64,000 nucleotides of DNA from Phenylobacterium sp. GTDB lineage: Bacteria; Pseudomonadota; Alphaproteobacteria; Caulobacterales; Caulobacteraceae. The notes under the pieces were generated by a model. The model did no database searches. It worked only from the letters and a program-made list of their open reading frames with translations, and had not been told where the DNA came from. Positions 48,950 through 58,354 of the stretch are shown here, piece by piece (positions within the stretch are counted from its first letter, which is position 1; the number at the start of each line of letters is the position of its first letter). The position numbers and the translations under genes were made by a program. The stretch lies in contig NZ_JAUSCJ010000004.1 of assembly GCF_030651185.1 (NCBI RefSeq), forward strand, positions 1-64,000, written 5' to 3'.

Positions 48950-50485
48950 ATGGCTGCGCGGGTCGTCACGCTGGCGTTTCAAGGGGTTGAGGCCCGGCGG
49001 GTCGATGTCGAGGTGCAGCTCACCGGCGGCGAGTTCGCCTTCATCCTGGTCGGTCTCGGCGACAAGGCGGTGGGCGAGAGCCGCGAGCGGGTGCGGGCGG
49101 CCTTCTCCGGTCTCGGCCTGTCGCTGCCGGGCAAGCGGATCATCGTCAACCTGGCGCCCGCCGACCTGCCCAAGGAGGGCAGCCACTACGACCTGCCCAT
49201 CGCGCTGGCCGTCATGGCCGCCATGGGCATTATTCCCCCCGACCGGCTGACGGAATGGGCGGCCATGGGGGAGCTTTCCCTCGACGGCCGCATCGTCCAG
49301 GTGGCCGGCGCCCTGCCGGCTTCCGTGGCGGCCGGCGCCCTGGGCCTGGGCCTCATCTGCCCCGAGGCCTGTGGGGCGGAGGCGGCCTGGGCTGGCGACA
49401 CCCAGATCCTGGCGGCGCCCTCGCTGATCTCCCTGGTGAACCACTTCCGCGGGACCCAGATGCTGTCACCGCCCAAGCCCGGCGCGATCCTCGACGGCGA
49501 GCGGGTCCCCGACCTGCGGGAGGTGAAGGGCCAGGAGAACGCCAAGCGCGCCCTGGAGATCGCCGCCGCCGGCGGCCACAACCTGGCCTTCACCGGACCG
49601 CCGGGCTCGGGCAAGTCGATGATGGCCGCCCGCCTGCCGGGCTTGCTGCCGCCGCTGTCGCCCGCCGAGCTGCTGGAAACCTCGATGATCCATTCGGTGG
49701 CCGGCCTCATCGCCAAGGGCGAGCTGACGCGGGCTCGGCCGTTCCGCACTCCGCACCATTCGGCCACCATGGCGGCCCTGACCGGCGGCGGGGTCCGCAT
49801 CAAGCCCGGCGAGGTGTCCCTGGCCCACAACGGGGTGCTGTTCCTGGACGAGCTGCCGGAGTTCTCGGCCCAGGCCCTGGATTCGTTGCGCCAACCCCTG
49901 GAGACCGGCGAGGTGGTGGTGGCCCGCGCCAACGCCCACGTCCGCTATCCGGCCCGCTTCCAGCTGGTGGCCGCCCAGAACCCCTGCAAGTGCGGCCACG
50001 GCGGCCCCGGACGCGGGGCCTGCGGCCGCGCCCCGCGCTGCCAGACCGACTATCAGATGAAGGTCTCCGGCCCCTTCCTGGACCGCATCGACCTGCAGAT
50101 CGACGTGCCGGCGGTCAGCGCCGCCGACCTGGCCCTGCCCGCCCCATTGGAGGGCACGGCGGAGGCCGCCGCCCGGGTGGCCCAGGCCCGCGACCTGGCC
50201 GCCGAACGCGCCGCGGCCTCTGGCCATGAGCGCGCCGAGCCGATCAACGCGCGGGCGGAAGGCGACTGGCTGGAAACCATCGCCGACCTGGATGCGCCGG
50301 CCAAGGCCCTGCTGGCCAAGGCCGCCGAGGCCAATCGCCTGACCGCCCGGGGCTGGACGCGCACCCTGCGCCTGGCCCGCACCATCGCCGACCTGGAGGG
50401 CGGGGGCGCTATCAGGCGGGTCCACGTCGCCGAGGCGCTGATCTATCGGCGGGTGGGCGCAGGCGGCCTAAGTCCGGTGGGCTAG
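48950..50485 (+). CDS. comM: ComM-type YifB family Mg-chelatase-like AAA+ ATPase
   Basis: A 511-residue hexameric helicase-like protein that promotes branch migration of recombination intermediates during natural transformation. An N-terminal Lon-like domain precedes Walker A TGPPGSGKSMMAARL near residue 215, Walker B NGVLFLDELPEF, a zinc knuckle NPCKCGHGGPGRGACG and the C-terminal Mg_chelatase_C. An SOS box lies upstream, so it is likely DNA-damage induced. Confidence 0.94.
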   Translation: MAARVVTLAFQGVEARRVDVEVQLTGGEFAFILVGLGDKAVGESRERVRAAFSGLGLSLPGKRIIVNLAPADLPKEGSHYDLPIALAVMAAMGIIPPDRLTEWAAMGELSLDGRIVQVAGALPASVAAGALGLGLICPEACGAEAAWAGDTQILAAPSLISLVNHFRGTQMLSPPKPGAILDGERVPDLREVKGQENAKRALEIAAAGGHNLAFTGPPGSGKSMMAARLPGLLPPLSPAELLETSMIHSVAGLIAKGELTRARPFRTPHHSATMAALTGGGVRIKPGEVSLAHNGVLFLDELPEFSAQALDSLRQPLETGEVVVARANAHVRYPARFQLVAAQNPCKCGHGGPGRGACGRAPRCQTDYQMKVSGPFLDRIDLQIDVPAVSAADLALPAPLEGTAEAAARVAQARDLAAERAAASGHERAEPINARAEGDWLETIADLDAPAKALLAKAAEANRLTARGWTRTLRLARTIADLEGGGAIRRVHVAEALIYRRVGAGGLSPVG

Positions 50486-50902
50486 GCCGGCCCGTCGCTC
50501 GCGGTGCATGTTCCAGGCGCCGACCGCGAGGGCGCCCAGCACCAGATAGCTCCAGATCGCCAGGCCGCGGAAATAGGCCAGGGTGCGAACCCCGGGATCG
50601 ACGGCGATGGCGATGTGGGTGATCACCGCCAGCAGCTGGAAGGCGGCGGCGAACAGCAGCCAGGTTCGGTCGGTGGTGGCCGCGAACCAGACCAGCAGCA
50701 GCATGAACATCGCGTCCACGATAAAGACCCCCCACTGGGGATCCATCAGGGCGTTTCGGTAGGCGAGCGGGGTGAGGATCCAGGCCGCGAGGTTGGCCAT
50801 GGCGATGCTCCGCTCCGGCCCCGCGCCCCGCCACAGAGCAAGGCCGGAGACCAGGACCATCAGGACGATCCAGGTCTGTTGGGCGAGGGTGGCGAAGACC
50901 AA
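50468..50902 (-). CDS. Small membrane protein of unknown function
   Basis: A 144-residue protein with about five helices (LAQQTWIVLMVLVSGLALW near the start and AVGAW near the end). No domain recognised. The start is TTG 50902; GGGGGC lies upstream, but an internal ATG (MVLVSG) is possible. It overlaps the comM 3' end on the other strand by 18 bp. Confidence 0.6.
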   Translation of the reverse strand: MVFATLAQQTWIVLMVLVSGLALWRGAGPERSIAMANLAAWILTPLAYRNALMDPQWGVFIVDAMFMLLLVWFAATTDRTWLLFAAAFQLLAVITHIAIAVDPGVRTLAYFRGLAIWSYLVLGALAVGAWNMHRERRAGLAHRT

Positions 50903-50971
50903 AGGCGTCGGGCCCCCAGCGGCTGAGGGCCCGATCTTGTCAGAAACCGGCCTGGGTTTGTAGCGGCGAGC

Positions 50972-51334
50972 TTAGGCGGCGCGCGCAGCCCGGGCCACGG
51001 CGCGCAGGTCGCGCGCGCCGTCGGCGATCATCTGCGGCTTGGGCAGGGAGTCGCCGTACATCACCGCGCCCAGGCCCATCTGCTTCTGGGCGATGCTGAG
51101 CTCCATATGGGTCTCGCAGATGGCGCGCCGGGCGGTGGCGAGCGCGGCGAAGGCCTCGCCGGCCCGTTCCACGGCGCCCTGGCCGATGAGCGCCGAGATG
51201 CCGGCCTCGGTGCGCAGGCCCGGCATGATGCCGGCCAGGGCGGCGGCCTTGGCCAGGGCCAGGTCGATGGCGGCCTCGGCTTCGAAGAGGCTGGCGGCGA
51301 CTTGGTCTGCGACCAGGCGGCGTTGCTTGAGCAT
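50972..51334 (-). CDS. Uncharacterised 120-residue helical protein
   Basis: All-helical composition, Ala-rich (LFEAEAAIDLALAKAAALAG), no signal or membrane segment. It reads as real coding sequence (third-position GC high) and has ATG with GGAG upstream. Proteins of this size occur in Caulobacteraceae; I do not know a function. Not clearly in an operon. Confidence 0.6.
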   Translation of the reverse strand: MLKQRRLVADQVAASLFEAEAAIDLALAKAAALAGIMPGLRTEAGISALIGQGAVERAGEAFAALATARRAICETHMELSIAQKQMGLGAVMYGDSLPKPQMIADGARDLRAVARAARAA

Positions 51335-51403
51335 GAGCGATCTCCTGCACGCCGGGCGACCCGGCGCGGTGCTGCTGAAAAACGAAGGGGATGTGGGGGT
51401 TAG

Positions 51404-52180
51404 CTAGGCGAGGTCTTGCAGGGCGTGCAGGCCGGCCAGCATCCCCCCGAAAGCCAGGGCGGTGATGATGGCGATCAGACCGATCAGCCCCAGTCGGGCG
51501 GCGGGACCTAGGGCATTTCGGCCGATCCCTCCTGAGGGGGCTGGAAGCCCTCGTCCAACAGCGCCCAGGTCATGCAGAGGATTTCGCGCAGGACCATTTC
51601 CGGCGGCTTGAAGTGCGACATCTTGGCCGTGGCCGAGACCAGGTCCCGGGCCATCGCCGCCTTGGCCGGACACCCCGCCAGATCGGCCAGCTGGCGCTCC
51701 AGCTGGCTCCAGGTGAAGCCCGGGGCCTGAAGCCCCTCGGCCCGCATCTCCGGCCAGCGGGCCTGGAAGGCGTCCACCTCCTGGCCCAGCCGCATCACCC
51801 GGTTCACCGCCGCCCTCTGCTCCTGGCCTTCCCAGTCCGGTTGGGACGGGTCCACCTCGAGCAATGCTTTCATCCAATCGGCCATCGGCCTGTCCTCCCG
51901 TGTCGCCCCAAGGAGGGACCGCGGGAGGACGGCTGTCTGTCCTGATCGGATCGTGTCCTGACGCGATCAGGACACCGCGGTCGTGGTCGGCAAGGCGCCG
52001 CGCGGCTTCGTAGCGGTCGTCGACCCCCAGCTTGCGGCGCGCGCGGTCGCAATAGGTGTCGACGGAGGTCTTGGACATGCCCAGCTCGCGGGCGATCTGC
52101 TTGGAGCTCAGGTGCCGGTCCACCAGCCGCAGACATTCCCGCTCGCGCGGGGTCAGAAGCTCGACGGGATCTTCGGTCAT
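51404..52180 (-). CDS. LuxR-type HTH protein with a C-terminal membrane helix (frame overlaps another ORF)
   Basis: The first 65 residues are a GerE/LuxR HTH: LTPRERECLRLVDRHLSSKQ followed by IARELGMSKTSVDTYCDRAR. The last 28 residues (LGLIGLIAIITALAFGGMLA) form a membrane helix, a layout known in alphaproteobacterial HTH proteins. The middle, about 120 residues, is Gly/Pro-rich and runs through ORF 51508-51885, which looks like the true coding frame there. Either one protein overlaps a nested gene, or the HTH gene has been altered by an insertion. Start ATG 52180; the track adds 31 codons. Confidence 0.5.
   Translation of the reverse strand: MTEDPVELLTPRERECLRLVDRHLSSKQIARELGMSKTSVDTYCDRARRKLGVDDRYEAARRLADHDRGVLIASGHDPIRTDSRPPAVPPWGDTGGQADGRLDESIARGGPVPTGLGRPGAEGGGEPGDAAGPGGGRLPGPLAGDAGRGASGPGLHLEPAGAPAGRSGGVSGQGGDGPGPGLGHGQDVALQAAGNGPARNPLHDLGAVGRGLPAPSGGIGRNALGPAARLGLIGLIAIITALAFGGMLAGLHALQDLA
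51508..51885 (-). CDS. Uncharacterised 125-residue protein nested in the HTH frame
   Basis: ATG 51885 begins MADWMKALLEVDPSQPDWEG. The sequence has ordinary amino-acid composition, a helical Trp-rich character, and third codon positions almost all G or C, unlike the overlapping HTH frame. No family recognised. It lies entirely within the 51404-52180 frame in a different phase. Confidence 0.6.
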   Translation of the reverse strand: MADWMKALLEVDPSQPDWEGQEQRAAVNRVMRLGQEVDAFQARWPEMRAEGLQAPGFTWSQLERQLADLAGCPAKAAMARDLVSATAKMSHFKPPEMVLREILCMTWALLDEGFQPPQEGSAEMP

Positions 52181-52406
52181 TTCCTGTGCTCGCCCATAAG
52201 GTGGGTAGTTAAAAGCCCCCGCGGAGTTTCGTCCAGGCGTAACCTCCTCGCCGGCGACGTTCCGCTTATGCATCAGGCATTTGCGGCGCCAGGGCCGGAC
52301 CCAAAGACCGCCGTTCTCCCACGCCAGAAAGTTGCAGCTTCGCCGGAAGACGGGCGTTGTCCGCCGCTTGACCGCCCGTTAAGCCGCCGGCGCCTAAGCT
52401 TGCTCC

Positions 52407-53903
52407 ATGGCCCGCAAGCACACGACCCCCAACCTTCCCGACGCCCGCGTTAGCGCCGAGCAGCTCGCCTCGCTCAGCCACGAATTCCGCACGCCCCTCA
52501 ATGGCGTGCTGGGGATGGCGCGCCTGCTGGAGGGCACCGGCCTCACCGCCGAACAGAAAGCCTATGTGTCGGCCCTGCGGGAGTCCGGCGAGCACCTGCT
52601 GAGCCTGGTCAACGACGTGCTCGATTTCGCCAAGCTGGGCGCCGACAAGATCGAGCTGCATCCCGCCACCATGGACGTCGAGGGCCTGCTGCGGTCGGTG
52701 AGCGAACTGCTATCGCCGCGCGCCCAGGAAAAGGGGCTGGAGATCGCCTGGGCCGCCCCCACCGGCATCGGCCAGGCCCTGGCCGACGAGGGACGCCTGC
52801 GCCAGATCCTGCTCAACTTCGCCGGCAACGCCGTGAAATTCACCGAAACCGGCGGCATCCTGCTGACCGTCGCCGAGCGCGACGGCTCGCGCCTGCGCTT
52901 CAGCGTCGCCGACACCGGTCCCGGCGTCACCCAGGCGGCGCGGGAGAAGATCTTCGAGGCCTTCGCCCAGGCCGACCCCTCCTATGACGGCGCCCAGCTG
53001 GGCGGCGCGGGCCTGGGCCTGGCCATCGCCCGCAAGCTGGCGACCGCCATGGACGGCGAGGTGGGCGTCGAGGACGCCCCTGGCGGCGGCGCGCTGTTCT
53101 GGTTTGAAGCGGCTTTCCCGCGCCTCACCGCCCTGGGCGAGGCGCCTCTGGCGGGCCGCACCGTGGGCGTGCTGTCTCCCAATCCCGTGGTCTGCGAGGC
53201 CGCGCGACGCCAGGTCGAGGCCGCCGGCGGCACGGCCGTGACGGGCGAGGACAAGAGCGCCCAGGTCCTGCTGGTGGACCATGCGCTCGCCCCCTCCTGC
53301 CCCCCCGACTCCCGCCCCGCCATCATCCTGCTGCCGCCCGGCGAGCGGGCCCGCATCGAGACCTACCGGGCCCAGGGCTTCGCCGGCTACCTGATCAAGC
53401 CCCTGCGCCGCGCCTCCCTGGCCGAGCGGGTGCTGGCGGTGCTGGGCGAGGGCGCCCACCGCGCCGAGAGCGCCGAGGACGAACGCATCGCGCCGGCCAT
53501 CGCGCCGGGCGCCCGGGTGCTGCTGGTGGAGGACAACGCCATCAACGCCCTGCTGGCCCGCACCCTGCTGGCCCGCGAGGGCTGCAAGGTCGACCACGCC
53601 GGCGGCGGAGAGGACGCCATGGCGGCCCTGAAGGTCGGGCGCTACGACCTGATCCTGATGGACATGCGGATGCCCGGCATGTCGGGGCTGGACGCCACGC
53701 GGGCCCTGCGCGCCGCCGGCCTGGACACCCCGGTGGTCGCGTTGACCGCCAACGCCTTCGAGGACGACCGCCACGCCTGCCTGGCGGCCGGCATGAACGA
53801 TTTCCTGGTCAAGCCCTTAGCGCCGGACGCTCTGCGCGGGATCCTGGCCAGGCTGACCCGCGGCGGCTGGACGGAAACGACGGACCGCGCCAAGGTCGGC
53901 TGA
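52407..53903 (+). CDS. shkA: Hybrid histidine kinase, probable ShkA orthologue
   Basis: A 498-residue cytosolic kinase: DHp with H-box SLSHEFRTPLNGVLGMARLL (His near residue 25), catalytic domain with DTGPGV and GAGLGLAIARKL, a degenerate receiver (about 245-350) and a full C-terminal receiver with VLLVEDN, LILMDMRMPGMSG and FLVKPL. DHp-CA-REC1-REC2 without membrane or PAS parts is the layout of Caulobacter ShkA, the c-di-GMP-activated kinase of the ShkA-ShpA-TacA stalk pathway. REC1 has Arg and Tyr spaced as in ShkA's c-di-GMP site (ERARIETYRAQGFAGYL), and the REC1-REC2 linker has EDER near the DDR site. The name rests on this and synteny. Confidence 0.7.
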   Translation: MARKHTTPNLPDARVSAEQLASLSHEFRTPLNGVLGMARLLEGTGLTAEQKAYVSALRESGEHLLSLVNDVLDFAKLGADKIELHPATMDVEGLLRSVSELLSPRAQEKGLEIAWAAPTGIGQALADEGRLRQILLNFAGNAVKFTETGGILLTVAERDGSRLRFSVADTGPGVTQAAREKIFEAFAQADPSYDGAQLGGAGLGLAIARKLATAMDGEVGVEDAPGGGALFWFEAAFPRLTALGEAPLAGRTVGVLSPNPVVCEAARRQVEAAGGTAVTGEDKSAQVLLVDHALAPSCPPDSRPAIILLPPGERARIETYRAQGFAGYLIKPLRRASLAERVLAVLGEGAHRAESAEDERIAPAIAPGARVLLVEDNAINALLARTLLAREGCKVDHAGGGEDAMAALKVGRYDLILMDMRMPGMSGLDATRALRAAGLDTPVVALTANAFEDDRHACLAAGMNDFLVKPLAPDALRGILARLTRGGWTETTDRAKVG

Positions 53904-53943
53904 GGCCGGGCCGCCCCCGGCGCCGATCTCGGGGGAGGCCGCC

Positions 53944-55668
53944 ATGACCATCGAAGCCGCGCCGAAACGCAGCGCCTGGAGCGCCATCAAGGTCTATGGC
54001 GAGCGCCGCGCCCTGGTCATGCTGGCCCTGGGGTTCGCGTCGGGCCTGCCCAACCTGCTCATCTTCGACACCCTCTCGGCCTGGCTCCGCGACGCGGGAC
54101 TGAGTCTGGAAGTGATCGCCTTCTTCAGCCTGGCGACCCTGGCCTATTCCCTGAAGCTGCTCTGGGCGCCGATGATCGATCGCGCCGCCATTCCGGGCCT
54201 CACCCAATGGCTGGGGCATCGGCGCTCCTGGATGCTGGTCTGCCAGGCCCTGATCATGCTGGGGCTATGGCTAATCTCCGGGGTCGACCCCAAGACCAGC
54301 CTCGGCCTGATGGCCGCCTTCGCGGTCTTCGTGGGCTTCACCTCGGCCACCCAGGACATCGTCATCGACGCCTGGCGCATCGAGGCGGCCGACACCGAGA
54401 AGCAGGGCGCCATGGCGGCGGCCTACCAGTGGGGCTACCGCATCGCCATGATCGTGGCCGGCGTCATACCGCTGGCCATGTCCGACGTGGTGGGCTGGAG
54501 CCTGTCCTACGCCCTGATGGCCGGTCTGATGGTGGTGGGCGTCGCAGGCGTGCTGGGGGCGCCGCGCGAGGCCAAGCACATCCTGCGCGATATCGACTTC
54601 CAGGGCGTCGCCGGGGTTCCCTACCGCGATGGGGTCGAGTGGGTCATTCGCCTGGCCATCGTCCTGCTGGGGGCCCTGATCTTCGGCTCGGGCCTGGCGG
54701 GGAACGCCACCGTCCTGCAGTCGGTCACCGCCCACCTCGGCCAGCCCCAGGTGGGCGACGCCATCAAGGCCGCCTGGGAAGCCAAGCCCTTCGGGGTGTT
54801 CGCCCAGGTCGGCGGCATCCTGACCGGCGTGGCCCTGATCGTGGTGGCCGCCCTGCCGATCCCCGGCGCGCCGACAAGGCCCGGCCGCTACCTGTCGACC
54901 GCGCTCGGGGCGCCCTTCATCGACTTCTTCCGCCGCTATGGCGACGTGGCCGGGCTGATCCTGGCCCTGATCTGCGTCTACCGGCTGAGCGACTTCGTGC
55001 TCAACATCATGAACCCGTTCTACATCGACCTCGGCTTCAACAAGCTGCAGATCGCCGAGGTCCGCAAGGTGCTGGGCGTGGTCATGTCGGTGATCGGGGT
55101 GGGCCTGGGCGGCTTCTGCGTCGCGCGGCTGGGCCTGATGCGCTCCATGGTGATCGGCGCCTTCGCCGGGCCCATTTCCAACCTGGTCTTCGCCTGGCTG
55201 GCCTTCCAGGGCCCTGATCTCTGGGCGCTCAGCGTCGCCATCGGGGTGGACAACATCGCCTCGGGCTTCGCCGGCACCTGCCTGATCGCCTACATGTCGA
55301 GCCTCACCGGGGCGGGCTTCACCGCCACCCAGTACGCCATGTTCTCGTCCTTCTACGCCCTGCTGGGAAAGCTGGTGGCGTCGCAGTCGGGCAAGGTGGT
55401 GGAGGGCTCGGCCAAGGCCGCCGACCAGGGCGGCCTGTTCGCCGGTCTGAAGGGCCTGTTCACCGGCCTGCCGCCCGAGACCTTCTCCAGCGCCATGGAG
55501 AAGTCCGGCGTGACCCCCGCGGCGCTGGGCTCCGGCTATGTGGTGTTCTTCGTCTATTCGGCCCTGCTGGGGGTGCTGGGGATCATCCTGGTCTTCATCG
55601 TCGCGGCGCGGACCGCCGACATGCCGGCGGGCGGCGCGGAGCCGGTGGCTGAGGCCGACCCCGCCTAG
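53944..55668 (+). CDS. ampG: AmpG-like muropeptide MFS transporter
   Basis: A 574-residue membrane protein with 12-14 helices. MLALGFASGLPNLLIFDTLSAWLRD near residue 30 and SATQDIVIDAWRIEA are the AmpG hallmarks. It imports GlcNAc-anhydroMurNAc peptides for cell-wall recycling. It is longer than E. coli AmpG (491) because of an extra periplasmic/cytoplasmic insert after residue 215 and near 500. Stop interlocks with the convergent protease gene in CTAG. Confidence 0.87.
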   Translation: MTIEAAPKRSAWSAIKVYGERRALVMLALGFASGLPNLLIFDTLSAWLRDAGLSLEVIAFFSLATLAYSLKLLWAPMIDRAAIPGLTQWLGHRRSWMLVCQALIMLGLWLISGVDPKTSLGLMAAFAVFVGFTSATQDIVIDAWRIEAADTEKQGAMAAAYQWGYRIAMIVAGVIPLAMSDVVGWSLSYALMAGLMVVGVAGVLGAPREAKHILRDIDFQGVAGVPYRDGVEWVIRLAIVLLGALIFGSGLAGNATVLQSVTAHLGQPQVGDAIKAAWEAKPFGVFAQVGGILTGVALIVVAALPIPGAPTRPGRYLSTALGAPFIDFFRRYGDVAGLILALICVYRLSDFVLNIMNPFYIDLGFNKLQIAEVRKVLGVVMSVIGVGLGGFCVARLGLMRSMVIGAFAGPISNLVFAWLAFQGPDLWALSVAIGVDNIASGFAGTCLIAYMSSLTGAGFTATQYAMFSSFYALLGKLVASQSGKVVEGSAKAADQGGLFAGLKGLFTGLPPETFSSAMEKSGVTPAALGSGYVVFFVYSALLGVLGIILVFIVAARTADMPAGGAEPVAEADPA

Positions 55669-56498
55669 GTCGTCGACAGGCAGATCACCTGGGCGACCCG
55701 CAGGTCGCGGCGCAGGGCGTCGGCGACACGGCCGTAGTTGTCGGTGGTGACGCTCTCGCCCACCGCAAAGCTGGCGGGGCGTTCGTGGGCCTCGGACATG
55801 GCGGCGCCCAGGGTTTCCGGCGCGGTGGTGTAGATGCGGCCCCGGCGCGGCGCCTCGGCCACGGTCACCCCGATCACCCGGCCGGCGCTGTCCAGGGCCG
55901 GCGCGCCCGACAGGCCCGCCAGCGTGCCCTTCAGGCCATCGGTGCGGCCGGTCTCGGCCCAGACCAGCACCGGCTCGGTGCGCGCGCCGCGGCCTCGCAC
56001 CACCAGGTTCTCACGGCCCAGCAGCCGCGAGGTGGCCTCGCCGGACTGCCCCTGGGGGAAGCCCGGGTGGTAGGCGCGGTCGCCCCGGCGCAGCTTCTGG
56101 TCCAGGCCCAGCGGTAGGGGCGGCGCCCCGCCCTCGGTGGTGAGGATGGCGGCCTCGCCGCGCTGGTCGATGCTGACCTTGGCGGCCACGCCCCGGCCCT
56201 CGGCCACCACGATGGCGGCCTGGGTGCAGCCGTCCACCACATGACGGGCGGTGACCCAGACCCCGCGCTCGGCCACCGAGAAGGCGGTGCCCAGGCCGGG
56301 CTCGGCCTTGGCCGGCACGTCGACGACAATGGAGGGATCAAAGGGCGAGGCGGGCCCCAGCGGCACGCCCTCTTCCCCCGGCACCGGCGGCGGCGGCGGC
56401 GGGGCGTCGGCGCGCTCCTGCCGGCCCACGGCCGCGATCAGCAGCGCCAGGACCACAGCCGCATAGACCAGCCAGTCCGGCAGCTTGGGGAAATGCAT
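55665..56498 (-). CDS. Trypsin-like serine protease, membrane-anchored
   Basis: A 277-residue protein with one N-terminal helix (LVYAAVVLALLIAAVG), then a Pro-rich linker and a chymotrypsin-fold domain in the periplasm. The catalytic His is in VTARHVVDG and Ser in GLSGAPALDSAGRVIGV. The expected Asp position reads GEAAIL, so Glu replaces Asp or the triad uses another residue. No PDZ domain. Eight bases downstream of the DUF350 gene, as one operon. Confidence 0.82.
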   Translation of the reverse strand: MHFPKLPDWLVYAAVVLALLIAAVGRQERADAPPPPPPVPGEEGVPLGPASPFDPSIVVDVPAKAEPGLGTAFSVAERGVWVTARHVVDGCTQAAIVVAEGRGVAAKVSIDQRGEAAILTTEGGAPPLPLGLDQKLRRGDRAYHPGFPQGQSGEATSRLLGRENLVVRGRGARTEPVLVWAETGRTDGLKGTLAGLSGAPALDSAGRVIGVTVAEAPRRGRIYTTAPETLGAAMSEAHERPASFAVGESVTTDNYGRVADALRRDLRVAQVICLSTT

Positions 56499-56506
56499 CG
56501 GTCCGC

Positions 56507-56935
56507 TCAGCCCGCCACGGCGGCTGCGAGAATGAGCGCGGTGGCCAGCTTGGCGCCCACCAGCAGGGCGGCTGCGGAAATCTCGCCCTCCTGGATTCGC
56601 TGCGGCAGGCCGCGCAGGATCATGTCGACGATGCGGAAGATCAGCAGCTGCACGACCACCGTCGAGGCGCCCCAGATGCCGATCTCGATCAACGACGTCG
56701 ACGCCGTCAGCGACACCGCCAGCGGAATGGCCAGCCCGATCATCACCCCGGCCAGCGACAGGGCTGCGGCGGAATTCCCCTCGCGGATCAGGGCGATCTC
56801 GCGGTGCGGGGTCAGCAGGACATAGAGGGCGCTGCCGAGGAACAGGATCAGGACGGTGAGCCCCGCATGGAGCAGGGTGATCGGGAAGCCGGTGGCGAAA
56901 GCCTGGATTTCAGGAGACTGGAGTTCGGGCGGCAT
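56507..56935 (-). CDS. DUF350 family membrane protein
   Basis: A 142-residue protein with four helices: LLHAGLTVLILFLGSALYVL, LSLAGVMIGLAIPLAV, the GASTVVVQLLIFRIVDMILR region and a last one. The NSAAALSLAG motif is typical of DUF350. Function unknown. It begins the pair with the serine protease. Confidence 0.85.
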   Translation of the reverse strand: MPPELQSPEIQAFATGFPITLLHAGLTVLILFLGSALYVLLTPHREIALIREGNSAAALSLAGVMIGLAIPLAVSLTASTSLIEIGIWGASTVVVQLLIFRIVDMILRGLPQRIQEGEISAAALLVGAKLATALILAAAVAG

Positions 56936-57004
56936 CGGGACCCTTGGGCAAGGAACTGTCGGTCGCCATCGTTAGCACGGACCTTTCGCCGACGCGAAAG
57001 TCCT

Positions 57005-58183
57005 TCAGGCGGCGGGCGAGTCCAGGACCTCGGGCGGGGTCATGGCCTTGCGCCGGGCGCTGGCGCGAACCTTCTCGCTCTCGCTCTTCAACTGGCCGCA
57101 GGCCGCCAGGATGTCGCGCCCGCGCGGCGTGCGGATCGGCGAGGCGTAGCCGGCGCGGTTGAGGATGGCGGCGAATTTCTCGATCGCGCCCCAGTCGGAA
57201 CAGACATAGTCGGTCCCCGGCCAGGGATTGAAGGGGATCAGGTTGATCTTGGCCGGAAGGCCCTTCAGCAGCTTCACCAGGGCCAGGGCCTCGGCGGGAC
57301 TATCGTTGACGCCCTTGAGCATCACATATTCGAAGGTCACGCGGCGGGCGTTGGACAGGCCCGGATAGGCGCGGATGCCCTCGATCAGCTGGGCGATCGG
57401 GTACTTCTTGTTGAGCGGCACCAGCACGTCGCGCAGCGGGTCATTGGTGGCGTGCAGGGAGATCGCCAGCATCGCCTGGGTGCGGGTTCCCAGGGCTTCC
57501 AGTTCCGGCACGACGCCCGAGGTGGACACCGTGATCCGCCGGCGCGAGATGGCGATGCCCTCGCCGTCCGAAATGATGTCGATGGCGTCGGCGACGTTGT
57601 CGAGATTGTAGAGCGGCTCGCCCATGCCCATGAAGACGATGTTGGAGAGCCGGCGGTCCTCCTTGGGGCTGGGCCATTCCTCCAGGTCGTCCCGGGCCAC
57701 CTGCACCTGGGCGACGATCTCGGCGGCGGTCAGGTTGCGGACCAGGGCCTGGGTGCCGGTGTGGCAGAAGGTGCAGTTCAGCGTGCAGCCCACCTGGCTT
57801 GAAACGCACAGAGCGCCGGCCCGCCCGACATCGGGAATGTAGACCGTCTCCACCTCGATGCCCGGCGCCATGCGGATCAGCCACTTGCGGGTGCCGTCCT
57901 TGGACACCTGGCGCTCGACGATCTCGGGCCGCGCCAGGCTGAAGGCCTCGGCGAGAACCGCCCGGGTCTCCTTGGCGATGTCGGTCATCGCCTCGAAGTC
58001 GGTGACCCCGTAGTGGTGGATCCAGCGCCACATCTGGCCCGCACGCATCCGGGCCTTGGGCGCCGGCACCACGTCGGCGGCGATCAGTGTCTCCACCAGC
58101 CCCTTGCGGGTCAGGCCGCAGAGGTTCGGCTTCACGGGCGCGGCCGGCTTGGTGGCGCGCGAAAGATCGAGGGTGACGCCCAA
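57005..58183 (-). CDS. rlmN: Dual-specificity 23S rRNA/tRNA adenine C2-methyltransferase
   Basis: About 392 residues. The radical-SAM cysteines are in [16 protein letters not shown], the methyl-carrier Cys is in [11 protein letters not shown] near the end. It methylates A2503 of 23S rRNA and A37 of some tRNAs. The start is uncertain: I take TTG 58183, just before [12 protein letters not shown], since no ATG lies nearby in frame. The 767-residue ORF in the track extends wrongly into the quinone reductase antisense region. Confidence 0.93.
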   Translation of the reverse strand: MGVTLDLSRATKPAAPVKPNLCGLTRKGLVETLIAADVVPAPKARMRAGQMWRWIHHYGVTDFEAMTDIAKETRAVLAEAFSLARPEIVERQVSKDGTRKWLIRMAPGIEVETVYIPDVGRAGALCVSSQVGCTLNCTFCHTGTQALVRNLTAAEIVAQVQVARDDLEEWPSPKEDRRLSNIVFMGMGEPLYNLDNVADAIDIISDGEGIAISRRRITVSTSGVVPELEALGTRTQAMLAISLHATNDPLRDVLVPLNKKYPIAQLIEGIRAYPGLSNARRVTFEYVMLKGVNDSPAEALALVKLLKGLPAKINLIPFNPWPGTDYVCSDWGAIEKFAAILNRAGYASPIRTPRGRDILAACGQLKSESEKVRASARRKAMTPPEVLDSPAA

Positions 58184-58354
58184 GGTGAGGAACTCGCTGG
58201 CTGGAAGCCCGCCAATATAGGGCCTGCGGCGTCCCACGCCAAATCGCCCCGACGCCGCACCGATCCAAACAAATGTTCGACGCCGGACTTCCGCCCAGGG
58301 AAGGCGTGGGTTAGCGTCCGCCAACTTTCGAAAAACGATGTCCGGGAGACGACG

